From an uncultured Collinsella sp. (GTDB lineage: Bacteria; Actinomycetota; Coriobacteriia; Coriobacteriales; Coriobacteriaceae): a DNA stretch of 14,494 nucleotides. Made by a program: the position numbers and the translations under genes. The stretch is taken from positions 1 through 14,494 of the forward strand of contig CALGZY010000254.1 in NCBI GenBank assembly GCA_937934355.1, in the 5' to 3' direction. Positions 1 through 6,174 of this stretch are shown one piece after another. Within the stretch, counting starts at the first letter, position 1; each line of letters opens with the position of its first letter. The notes under the pieces are model-generated. The model was given only the letters and a program-made list of their open reading frames with translations, was not told the origin of the DNA and did not search any database.

Positions 1-55
1 ACGCAAAGAAGGCCACTTAATGTGGCCTTCGTCTTGCGCAGGACTGTAGAGCAGG
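1..55 (-). repeat. Dispersed structured repeat, copy 1 (left end)
   Basis: Read on the minus strand this is the conserved leader CCTGCTCTACAGTCCTGC followed by a hairpin: arms GAAGGCCAC and GTGGCCTTC around the loop ATTAA, with an outer CGCAA/TTGCG stem separated by a GAC/T internal loop. It is identical over 55 bp to the right end of the window (14440-14494) in opposite orientation. A third copy at 4727-4788 shares the leader and loop but has a different stem. The copy lies downstream of, and in the same sense as, the Toprim-domain gene, so it could act as its transcript end, although the T-run after the stem is short. The window edge may truncate it. Confidence 0.9.
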
Positions 56-63
56 AAACCTAA

Positions 64-92
64 GCCGGTGTCCCCGCTCTCCCGGGGCCGGC
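64..92 (-). terminator. GC-rich stem-loop after the Toprim-domain gene
   Basis: GCCGG (64-68) and CCCC (72-75) pair with GGGG (84-87) and CCGGC (88-92), giving nine base pairs with a three-base bulge and an eight-base loop. It begins five bases after the stop codon of the minus-strand gene and directly precedes the dispersed repeat. There is no T-tract, so it is either a transcript-stabilising 3' stem or part of the repeat element. A comparable GC-rich stem, CGCCC/GGGCG at 14411-14424, precedes the right-hand copy. Confidence 0.4.
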
Positions 93-97
93 GGAAT

Positions 98-2257
98 CTA
101 ATTGTTCAGCATGCGGTCGAAGCTTCCCGAGTCGCCATCCCGATAGTCGGCGGTCATCAGAATCTCCTGCGGAATTCGTCCGCCCTCACGCAGCACGTTG
201 CGGAATTGCACGCGCGTGACCATGGGCAGGTCCTTGATCGTGGCGGCCAGATTCTGCGGCACGCCCTGGTTGGCAGCCGCGGGCTCGCACTCGCCACCGG
301 CCTTCACGCGACGCTTATGCTCGGCAAGCATGGCGCGATACATGCCGGCATGCAGGCGAATCTCAACAACGTTGGCGTTGCGGGCCTGCTCGACGATGCG
401 TGCACCCTCTCGATCGATATCGCCCACGTAGTAGACATAGGTAAAGCGATAGCCGATCTCGGCCAGATAATCATCCAGTGCGTGCGAGACGCTCGCCTTG
501 CAGCCGCCGCCAAAGATCACGCCGCCCACCTTAGTGCCAAAAAGCTTGGCATGTTTGCGGCCACGCAGAAGCTTGACGATTTCGTCGTAGGTATCCAGGT
601 TCTCGACCATAATGAACGGCTTGTCGGCGCCCAGCGTAAAGAAGCCCGTAAAGTGCACCGGACGGTTGGGGGCGACCTTGATCGCCTGCATGCTGATGCC
701 CTTTTCGGTCATACGCCTGATCAGGCGCTCGCCATGCTTGCCGTCAAAAGCTTTTTCGTCATTGAAGATCTGGTAGGCGCGCTGGCGGCGCGAGGCAACC
801 GGCGTATCGGCACCGCGGTTTTGCTCGACCCAAGCCTGAATGATCGCGATTTCCTCGGCAATCTTGCGATTGGACATCTCGTTGTGCTGAGCGCGCTGCG
901 GCGTCTTTTTACCGTCCTTGCCTTCAACCCTTACAATCTGGGTCTGCTGCTCCTTAATTTTGGAGAGCGCCGTGGGCGTGGGGACAACCTTGAGCAGCTG
1001 CCTGCCCAGAACGCGGGCCAGGGCAAACGCCGAAACCTCGCCATGGGTAGTCGACTCAGTCTGCTGGGCAGCCGCATCTGCTGCGGCAAACTCGGGCTTC
1101 TTCTGAGACTTGCGCCTAGAATCTCCTTGGGCATTGCACTCACGTTTCGAAGTAGACGTCTGCTTCTGCGAACGCTCGGGCTTGCCCTCCTTCGCCGGCT
1201 GACGCTTGGGCTGCCCCGTCGGAGCATCCACCTTCGCATCTTCGTCGCGCGGCGCTACATTCTCGGCAGCATCCTGAGCGTTAGAGCTGCGACCGCCACG
1301 ATGACGGCGGCGGTGAGGCCTACTCGAAGTACCCTCCCCCGTCTGTTCAGCCGCAGGTTGCTGGCCCTGAGTCTCCGTATCGGAAGCAGTCTGCTCATCA
1401 ACAGGCTTCTGTTCACGGACTTCCGGCTCGGCAGGCTCCACGGCCTTCTCGGCCCGCGCCTCCGGAACCTGATTGACCTTCTCCTGACGCTTTACAGGGT
1501 ACGCGCGACCTGCGAAGCCGCGACCGGGACGACACGAGTCTGAGGCCTTCTTGGCCGGCTTCTCGGAATCGTCCGCAACCTCGGCAGCCTCTTCGGCATC
1601 GCGCACAGCGTCCTGCTGCGCAGCCTTAAAGTGAGCACCGCGGCGACGCTTGGGCTCTTGGGCCTCCACAGGCTTTTGCTCCTTCACAGGCTCCTGCGGC
1701 TCGACGACAGGCTCGTTCTCGACAACCTCGGTAACGGCCCCATCCTTTTGAGCAACGGCGCGACGGAAGCGCTCCTGCTGAGCACGGCGTTGCGCATCGC
1801 GCTTGCCACCCCCGCCAAAGCCGCCGCGACCCGCCTTGGCGGTAAAAGCGCGAACGACGTTTTCATCGAGCAGCTCGTCAGTATCGATATGCTCACGCGG
1901 GGCAACTTCTTCCGCAGCAGGCACCTCAACGGAACCCTCGACAGGCTGCTCCTGGGCATCATGAATCTCGGCATTGATGGTATAGAACGCCGGGCGGCCG
2001 TTAATGCCGCTGCCCTCGATCTTAGTCACAATCTTTGCCGCGATAAGCTCGTCGCGCATCGCCTTGGTATCGCACTCCTTATCCACGGAGCGGAAGATTT
2101 GCGCCAGCGCGCTCGACTTGATCTTGAGCGCCTTGCGGCAGAGCAGGTCGTAGGCAACCAGCTTTGCCCGCTCGGCAGAAAGCGACGTTTGTCCGCTCAG
2201 ACGCTCAGCCAGTGCATCGACATTTTGTTGGTTATCGGAATATACCGTCTTGGCCAC
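98..2257 (-). CDS. wHTH / disordered / JetD-like Toprim domain protein
   Basis: A protein of about 719 residues. Residues about 20-95 look like a winged helix-turn-helix (YDLLCRKALK ... GRPAFYTINAE). Residues about 100-430 are low-complexity, rich in Glu, Lys, Pro, Gln and Ala, with RG-rich patches (GRGGFGGGGKR, RRRHRGGR), which suggests a flexible nucleic-acid-binding linker. The C-terminal part carries a Toprim-like signature: VENLDTYDEI near residue 550, then GGVIFGGG, then YVGDIDREGARI near 612. The Glu and the Asp-x-Asp would be the metal ligands. This pattern is what the C-terminal (DUF2220) domain of JetD, the Wadjet nuclease subunit, shows. A GTG at 2257 is preferred as start because AAAGGGG lies just upstream. 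An in-frame ATG at 2279-2281 would add eight residues that overlap this ribosome site. No Wadjet partners are nearby. Family assignment is from motif recognition; function is unknown. Confidence 0.75.
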   Translation of the reverse strand: MAKTVYSDNQQNVDALAERLSGQTSLSAERAKLVAYDLLCRKALKIKSSALAQIFRSVDKECDTKAMRDELIAAKIVTKIEGSGINGRPAFYTINAEIHDAQEQPVEGSVEVPAAEEVAPREHIDTDELLDENVVRAFTAKAGRGGFGGGGKRDAQRRAQQERFRRAVAQKDGAVTEVVENEPVVEPQEPVKEQKPVEAQEPKRRRGAHFKAAQQDAVRDAEEAAEVADDSEKPAKKASDSCRPGRGFAGRAYPVKRQEKVNQVPEARAEKAVEPAEPEVREQKPVDEQTASDTETQGQQPAAEQTGEGTSSRPHRRRHRGGRSSNAQDAAENVAPRDEDAKVDAPTGQPKRQPAKEGKPERSQKQTSTSKRECNAQGDSRRKSQKKPEFAAADAAAQQTESTTHGEVSAFALARVLGRQLLKVVPTPTALSKIKEQQTQIVRVEGKDGKKTPQRAQHNEMSNRKIAEEIAIIQAWVEQNRGADTPVASRRQRAYQIFNDEKAFDGKHGERLIRRMTEKGISMQAIKVAPNRPVHFTGFFTLGADKPFIMVENLDTYDEIVKLLRGRKHAKLFGTKVGGVIFGGGCKASVSHALDDYLAEIGYRFTYVYYVGDIDREGARIVEQARNANVVEIRLHAGMYRAMLAEHKRRVKAGGECEPAAANQGVPQNLAATIKDLPMVTRVQFRNVLREGGRIPQEILMTADYRDGDSGSFDRMLNN

Positions 2258-2362
2258 GGGGCCCCTTTCATATGCACACATATACGTCTATATGGTACAA
2301 CGCGTGAGCCTATACACGCAAAACATCTGCGAGGACGCCCTTGCATCACCCGTTCTCGCAAG

Positions 2363-2400
2363 AAAAAGACCGAGTCCGCATTGTTGCGGACCCGGTCTTT
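2363..2400 (-). terminator. Intrinsic terminator of cstA
   Basis: Arms at 2365-2380 and 2385-2400 pair over 15 of 16 positions around a four-base loop. On the minus strand the stem runs into five Ts. It lies about 40 bases after the cstA stop codon and separates cstA from the Toprim-domain gene, so the latter needs its own promoter in 2282-2362. I found no clear promoter hexamers there. The stem is close to symmetrical, and the plus strand also ends in TCTTT. Confidence 0.85.
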
Positions 2401-2439
2401 CCGAGTCATAGAGATGGAGGATTCAATCCGTCCGATCGG

Positions 2440-4329
2440 CTAGGCCTTGGCGGCCTCAGCGTCGGCAGGAGCCTCAGCAGCAGCGGCGCGACCATACTCG
2501 GCCTTGCCCATCTCGGACCACTCGGGCTCCTCGTCGGGCATGGAGCCGGCCTCCTTGCCGAAGAACTCCTTGAGGCAGTTGACGGCAACGATGAGGCCCA
2601 GGACCATCAGCAGGACGGCGAAGACGAGCTGCAGGCCCTTGGTGGCGGCGACGGAGACGGCAGCCGTGGTAGCGGTGGCCGGGATGGTACCGAAGAAGCC
2701 GTAAGCCTGGACAGCGGTCATGCAGCCCATGGCGCTCTGGACCAGCGAGGTGAAGGTGCAGCAGAGCAGGAAGGCGACGGGCACGTAGAGCATCCAGCCC
2801 TTGCGGCCGGTGCACTTGCAGAACACGGCGAGGGTGATCATGGTCATACCGCCGAGCAGCTGGTTGGAAGCACCAAAGAGCGGCCAGATGTTGGCATAGC
2901 CACCAAAAGCAAGGGCGAGACCAGGAAGCAGGGTGACAACCGTGGCGAACCAGGGGTTGCCGAGGACCTTCATGTAGCCGGCCTTGGACTCGATGGCCAG
3001 GGCGTCGTTGGTCTGGGCAAAGAACTCGGAGAACGAGGTGCGGGCGATGCGGGCGACGGCGTCGAGCGAGGTCAGGGCCAGAGCGGAGACGTTCATGGTC
3101 ATGAAGACGGTAGCAAGCGTGCCGTCAACACCGAAGGCCTGCATACCGCGGGAGATACCAGCGGCGAAGATCTGGAACGGGGTGGAAGCGACGCCGGCGT
3201 TAAGGGCGCCGGTACCGGCGGTGTTCATGTCGGAGAACATGATGCCGGCAACGATGATGGCAAGGATGCCAACGAAGGACTCGACGACCATAGCGCCGTA
3301 ACCGACCTTGACGGCGTCCTGCTCCTTCTCGACCTGCTTAGAGGAAGTACCGGAAGAAACGAGGCTGTGGAAACCGGAGAGAGCGCCGCAAGCAACGGAA
3401 ACGAACAGGACCGGGAACATCATGCCGGAGGCACCAGAGAAGCCAGTGAAGACCGGAGCGGTCATCGTAGCCTGGCCGTGAACACCCAGGACGACGATGC
3501 CGAGGACAGCGCAGGCGATCATGACGATCATCATGATGGAAGTGAGGTAGTCACGCGGGGTCTTGAGCATCTGGATGGGCATAGCGCCAGCGAAGACCAG
3601 GTAGACCATGACGACGGCGAACCACTGGAACTTATCCAGGTAGACCGGGAACTGCATACCGACGGCGAACATGAGAACCATGAGGACCACGCCGGTGACG
3701 AACTCGGCAGCGCCGGTGAGGTTGAACTTCTTCTGGGCCCAACCAAAGGCGATAGCGACGAAAGTGAACAGGATGGAGATGGTACCAGCGCAGCCGGCGG
3801 CATAGGACTTGGTGAAGTCGATGGCACCGGTAGCAGCGCCAGAAGCGTCAACGGCCGGGGTAAACATGAACGTCTTGCAGACCATGTCGGTGAAGGCGGC
3901 GATGACGATGATGCAGAACAGCCAGCAGAACAGCAGGAACAGACGACGGCCGGTCTTGCCGATGTACTTCTCGATGAGCTGAGCGAGCGACTTGCCGTTG
4001 TTCTTCATCGAGGCGTACAGGGCGCCAAAGTCGTGGACGGCGCCAAAGAAGATGCCGCCGACGAGGACCCAGAGCACGACGGGCAGCCAGCCAAAGGCCA
4101 TGGCGACGATCGTACCCGTGACAGGGCCGGCACCGCAGATCGAGCTGAACTGGTGCGAGAACGCGGTGAAGGCGGAGACGGGCGAGAAGCTGTTGCCGTC
4201 CTTCATGCGCTTGGCCGGCGTGAGGGCCTCTTTGTCAATGCCCCACTTGTTGGCCAGCCATCGGCCATAGCCCAGATAGCCGCAGGCGAGCACCGCCGCG
4301 GCCACAACCATGAGCAAAACTCCGTTCAT
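2440..4329 (-). CDS. cstA: Carbon starvation protein A (CstA) family transporter
   Basis: A 629-residue polytopic membrane protein. CstA-family proteins import peptides or pyruvate, classically under carbon or nutrient limitation. The family cores are intact: SICGAGPVTGTIVAM near residue 63, GGIFFGAVHDFGALYASMKN near 90-110, GFHSLVSSGTSSKQ near 318-330 and NIWPLFGASNQLLGG near 475-490. The C-terminal tail is hydrophilic and Ala/Glu-rich. The start is well placed: AGGAGGAAATGTA precedes the ATG. Upstream lies an unusual leader with a terminator and a small Ile/Val-rich ORF, suggesting attenuation control. Downstream is a strong terminator, so the gene is probably monocistronic. Which substrate it carries cannot be read from sequence. 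Confidence 0.95.
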   Translation of the reverse strand: MNGVLLMVVAAAVLACGYLGYGRWLANKWGIDKEALTPAKRMKDGNSFSPVSAFTAFSHQFSSICGAGPVTGTIVAMAFGWLPVVLWVLVGGIFFGAVHDFGALYASMKNNGKSLAQLIEKYIGKTGRRLFLLFCWLFCIIVIAAFTDMVCKTFMFTPAVDASGAATGAIDFTKSYAAGCAGTISILFTFVAIAFGWAQKKFNLTGAAEFVTGVVLMVLMFAVGMQFPVYLDKFQWFAVVMVYLVFAGAMPIQMLKTPRDYLTSIMMIVMIACAVLGIVVLGVHGQATMTAPVFTGFSGASGMMFPVLFVSVACGALSGFHSLVSSGTSSKQVEKEQDAVKVGYGAMVVESFVGILAIIVAGIMFSDMNTAGTGALNAGVASTPFQIFAAGISRGMQAFGVDGTLATVFMTMNVSALALTSLDAVARIARTSFSEFFAQTNDALAIESKAGYMKVLGNPWFATVVTLLPGLALAFGGYANIWPLFGASNQLLGGMTMITLAVFCKCTGRKGWMLYVPVAFLLCCTFTSLVQSAMGCMTAVQAYGFFGTIPATATTAAVSVAATKGLQLVFAVLLMVLGLIVAVNCLKEFFGKEAGSMPDEEPEWSEMGKAEYGRAAAAEAPADAEAAKA

Positions 4330-4364
4330 TACATTTCCTCCTCTAAAAAGAACTACTCAGACAT

Positions 4365-4403
4365 AAAAAATGAGGGCCGTCGGTTGCGCTCGACGGCCCT
4401 CAT
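4365..4403 (-). terminator. Intrinsic terminator within the cstA leader (attenuator)
   Basis: On the minus strand, ATGAGGGCCGTCG (4403-4391) pairs perfectly over 13 bp with its complement (4382-4370) around an eight-base loop, and six Ts follow (4370-4365). Only 35 bases separate the T-run from the cstA ATG, just enough for the ribosome binding site and too little for a separate promoter. Transcripts starting at the promoter near 4571-4599 must therefore read through it to express cstA, which is the classic layout of a transcription attenuator. Confidence 0.85.
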
Positions 4404-4563
4404 CTTCATCAGCCGCCCGTTATCGTACGGGCTAGCTGTATGTGCTAACCCGCATCAGATAATTACTACGCTGATAATGTTTAGCTGATGCGTGAACATG
4501 TCTGAGAAATCCTCTTCAATCATGATGTGAACGATCCGTGCGTGTTCACATCCCCCAGTGGTT
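4366..4563 (-). promoter_or_regulatory. cstA 5' leader with alternative RNA pairings
   Basis: Segments on the minus strand, in order. S1 GATGTGAAC (4552-4544) pairs perfectly with S2 GTTCACATC (4532-4524). S3 GCATCAG (4491-4485) pairs with S4 CTGATGC (4458-4452) or, as CATCAGC, with GCTGATG (4413-4407). GGGTTAGC (4451-4444) pairs, with one wobble, to GCTAGCCC (4436-4429), which competes with the hairpin GCCCGT/ACGGGC (4432-4415). S1 could also pair with GTTCA-CG-CATC in the S3 region. Several pairings exclude each other, as expected of a regulatory switch. I could not find a good antiterminator for the terminator's 5' arm. No T-box consensus or riboswitch core that I know is visible. Confidence 0.6.
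4455..4499 (-). CDS. Putative Ile/Val-rich leader peptide of cstA
   Basis: A 14-codon ORF: MFTHQLNIISVVII, then TGA. GAAGAGGA (4517-4510) lies ten bases before the ATG and is a fair ribosome binding site. An in-frame ATG at 4523-4521 would give a 22-residue form (adding MIEEDFSD), but it is less well preceded. Four Ile and two Val codons fall in the last seven residues, next to the stop and inside the S3-S4 stem. This is the arrangement of ilv-type attenuator leader peptides, in which ribosome stalling on scarce aminoacyl-tRNA changes RNA folding. The ORF is very short and could be chance; the context is what supports it. Confidence 0.5.
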   Translation of the reverse strand: MFTHQLNIISVVII

Positions 4564-4570
4564 GAAAAGG

Positions 4571-4599
4571 AGTATGAAACTTTAGTTACCTAAAGTCAA
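4571..4599 (-). promoter_or_regulatory. Probable cstA promoter
   Basis: On the minus strand TTGACT (4599-4594) is followed after exactly 17 bases by CATACT (4576-4571). The -35 matches the sigma-70 consensus at five of six positions and the -10 at four of six. Transcription would start near 4563 and include the whole leader. A 16-18 bp palindrome lies between the hexamers. Confidence 0.6.
4579..4596. promoter_or_regulatory. Palindromic operator candidate in the cstA promoter
   Basis: ACTTTAG and CTAAAGT form perfect 7-bp arms around TTAC. The palindrome fills most of the spacer between the -35 and -10 hexamers and overlaps the end of the -35. A repressor bound here would block RNA polymerase. 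The regulator is not identified. Confidence 0.5.
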
Positions 4600-4726
4600 C
4601 GCAAATATGTAATGAATTTTCAACTTTTTTTGAATTTCTCGGTATAAAACGCCACTGACCTCGGACTTTACCCCACGACAGTTTTTGCATGAGAGATGTC
4701 CCTCGGGAGCGGGCGGGCGTATACAA

Positions 4727-4788
4727 GGTTTCCTGCTCTACAGTCCTGCTCGCACGGAGAGCACATTAAGTGCTCTCCGGCTCGTGCG
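4727..4788 (+). repeat. Dispersed structured repeat, copy 2 (divergent stem)
   Basis: It shares GGTTTCCTGCTCTACAG and TCCTGC (4727-4749) with copy 1, base for base over 23 positions. A hairpin follows with the same loop context (CACATTAAGTG) but a different stem: GGAGAGCAC (4756-4764) with GTGCTCTCC (4770-4778), and an outer CGCAC (4751-4755) with GTGCG (4784-4788) across a five-base bulge. Both arms differ from copies 1 and 3, yet pairing is kept, which indicates selection on the stem. Unlike the other copies it does not follow a gene in its own sense; it lies between divergent units. TATAAA at 4643-4648 could be a -10 for a free transcript, but the -35 is poor. Confidence 0.85.
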
Positions 4789-4887
4789 GAACTCGCGATA
4801 AACCTTATATTTCGCCGCCGGGCGGGCGCCCCTTTATTGATGGAAGGCCTTATAAGCGGATATTCCATGTCCGGATGTATTCAGAGC

Positions 4888-5148
4888 GGGACGGGCTTTC
4901 CGAATGGGCGGGGTCTTGGAAAGTATGTCCCGGAATCAAGGCTTGGAATGGGATGCACTTTCCGGTTGAGGGGCTCAGTGGAAAATGCACCCCAGTATTC
5001 GGCTGAGAAATGGGACACGGTTTCCGGTTGAAGCCTTGGCGGAAAATGTGACCCGGAATTTGTGATCGGAGTGGGACGCGCTTTCCCATCGGTGTCACAA
5101 GCGGAAACCGCATCCCACTCCGGACCTGAAGATTGGGACACGCCTTCC
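4888..5148. repeat. 62-bp-period array of inverted 14-bp half-sites
   Basis: Consensus GGGAYNNNNTTTCC. Forward half-sites start at 4888, 4950, 5012, 5073 and 5135. Inverted half-sites start at 4918, 4980, 5041 and 5103. Spacing is therefore 30 then 32 bp, and the period is 61-62 bp over the whole array. Each forward/inverted pair can form a stem of up to 14 bp (11-12 matches) around a 15-16 base loop; in the fourth unit GGAGT (5068-5072) and ACTCC (5117-5121) extend the stem to 17 of 19. The central four bases vary between units but tend to match within a pair. The fifth unit lacks its inverted partner. No protein-coding reading is convincing. Confidence 0.85.
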
Positions 5149-5441
5149 AGAAGGTATGGGCTGCGAACTACAATGGGCTGCCTTAAACCCGCAGGGGGGT
5201 TAAAAATAAATAAGACATAGGGCAGTATGTTTTAATGTCGGGGGGGGGCGCATTCTTTTAGATATTCAAAAAACAGACCCCCTATGAAGAAGATGCGTAA
5301 GGGGTTAGTAGTAGATATTGGATATGGCAGTCCGGTATGGGGATAAATGACCGCTTACGCCTAAATTGGTAGCGTTTGGCGCTGAGAGCTTGATAAAAAT
5401 GCAGGACATCGCTAACGTTTTTGTTACGAAAAGAATTCAAA
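5149..5441. other. Non-coding stretch upstream of the sipW operon
   Basis: No convincing gene is present. It contains an A/T-rich patch after six Gs (5193-5198), a run of nine Gs (5240-5248) and an imperfect long stem at 5295-5360. ORFs crossing it lack ribosome sites and recognisable protein character. Confidence 0.6.
5295..5360 (+). other. Imperfect long hairpin upstream of the sipW promoter
   Basis: GCGTAAGGGGTT (5295-5306) pairs with GACCGCTTACGC (5349-5360) at eleven of twelve positions, counting one wobble, enclosing a 42-base loop. No T-run follows. It could be a structured RNA or a DNA dyad; nothing identifies its function. Confidence 0.35.
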
Positions 5442-5470
5442 TTGACTTTTTTTCGAACTCACTTTTTAGT
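5442..5470 (+). promoter_or_regulatory. Possible promoter of the sipW surface operon
   Basis: TTGACT (5442-5447), a 17-base spacer and TTTAGT (5465-5470). The -35 is good and the -10 is weak (four of six). The -35 hexamer and spacer length are the same as in the cstA promoter. The implied start near 5477 leaves a 5' leader of about 70 bases. Confidence 0.4.
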
Positions 5471-5483
5471 GCCTTGCGGTGCC

Positions 5484-5526
5484 CGAGGAAAGCGACTGCC
5501 CCTTCAGGGGATCGAATAAGGCCTCG
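5484..5526 (+). promoter_or_regulatory. Stem-loop in the 5' leader of the sipW operon
   Basis: CGAGG (5484-5488) pairs with CCTCG (5522-5526), enclosing CGA/TCG and CCCC-TTCA-GGGG (5499-5510). It lies between the proposed promoter and the sipW start. It does not match a riboswitch consensus that I recognise, and no T-run follows. Confidence 0.35.
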
Positions 5527-5549
5527 ATGGGGATGGATTAATCGTTTTG

Positions 5550-6104
5550 ATGACTCGCGGACTCAAACGTTTTATTGCACTTCTTAGCAGTCTGGCGCTT
5601 GCGCTTGTCATAGCCCTTGCCGTTGTTTCTTTTGCTCCCCGCGCATTTGGATACACGCCTTTTGCAGTGCTTTCGGGCTCTATGGAGCCCAAGCTTCCCG
5701 TTGGCTCCATGGTGTTTGTTCGCCAGGTTGAGCCATCGGATATTGCCGTGGGCGACAATGCAACTTTTTACCGATCGGACGGCGCCGTAGTGACCCACCA
5801 GGTGTACGAGGTCGACCCTGTGGCGCAGACGATCAGCACGCAGGGAATCGCAAACAAAAATGCAGATGGAAGCATCATGCACGACGCCGAGCAGACGCCT
5901 TTTTCACGCGTGATCGGCGTCGTTTCTTTTTGTGTCCCTTACCTGGGCTTCGTTAACGCATATTGCACGACGATGCCCGGTTTGCTTGTTGTGGTGGCCG
6001 TTCTGGCGCTGCTGGTCGCGGCGTCGATAGTGCTCGATCGGATGGTTCCCGACGAGCCTGCGGGCAAGCATACCCGCGCGCATGTGAGAGAGCGGCGTTC
6101 ATAG
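5550..6104 (+). CDS. sipW: SipW-type (ER-like) signal peptidase I
   Basis: A 184-residue membrane serine peptidase that would cut signal peptides of TasA-like fibre subunits. An N-terminal membrane segment (about 9-34) is followed by LSGSMEPKLPVGS with the catalytic Ser at residue 44. VTHQV carries His83 in place of the Lys general base of ordinary bacterial type I signal peptidases, which is the mark of the SipW/archaeal/ER subgroup. An Asp-rich segment (NADGSIMHDAEQTPFSRVIG) and a C-terminal membrane segment (about 140-166) complete the usual layout and length. The ribosome site is weak (GGGGATGG about 12 bases upstream); a TTG one codon earlier is an alternative start. It leads an operon with three genes bearing the matching signal-peptide type, which supports the assignment strongly. 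Confidence 0.92.
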   Translation: MTRGLKRFIALLSSLALALVIALAVVSFAPRAFGYTPFAVLSGSMEPKLPVGSMVFVRQVEPSDIAVGDNATFYRSDGAVVTHQVYEVDPVAQTISTQGIANKNADGSIMHDAEQTPFSRVIGVVSFCVPYLGFVNAYCTTMPGLLVVVAVLALLVAASIVLDRMVPDEPAGKHTRAHVRERRS

Positions 6105-6174
6105 CAGCAGGGAGAGGTGTCGGCGGCGGCAAGGGCCGTTGCCGGGGAAGTCGGTTTTCGAAAGGAAGAGAACG

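Noticed and set aside
68..1543. A 491-codon plus-strand frame opposite the Toprim-domain gene
   Set aside because: The sense strand has recognisable wHTH and Toprim motifs and a ribosome site. This frame is Leu/Arg-rich without domain character.
2341..4488. A 715-codon plus-strand open frame opposite cstA
   Set aside because: It is the antisense shadow of a clear CstA gene. Its product is an implausible Asp/Gly/His/Glu-rich string, and it covers the cstA terminator and leader.
4365..4563. T-box or known metabolite riboswitch upstream of cstA
   Set aside because: The conserved T-box antiterminator sequence is absent and I see no known aptamer core. A leader-peptide attenuator explains more of the visible parts.
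4696..5113. Small ORFs crossing the structured repeat and the half-site array (both strands)
   Set aside because: Their sequences follow the DNA repeats (RFPALQSC and recurring short motifs), they have no ribosome sites, and the periodicity of about 62 bp is not a multiple of three.
4888..5148. CRISPR array
   Set aside because: Repeats are only 14 bp with variable centres and alternate in orientation, spacers of 15-18 bp are too short, and there are no cas genes.
5366..5587. A 73-codon ORF upstream of sipW
   Set aside because: It spans the proposed promoter and 5' stem, overlaps the sipW start, has no ribosome site and resembles no protein family.
6139..6174. Longer N-terminus for the first TasA-like protein
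   Set aside because: The extra 12 residues overlap the ribosome site AAAGGAAGAG and would put a spurious extension before the SipW-cognate signal peptide.
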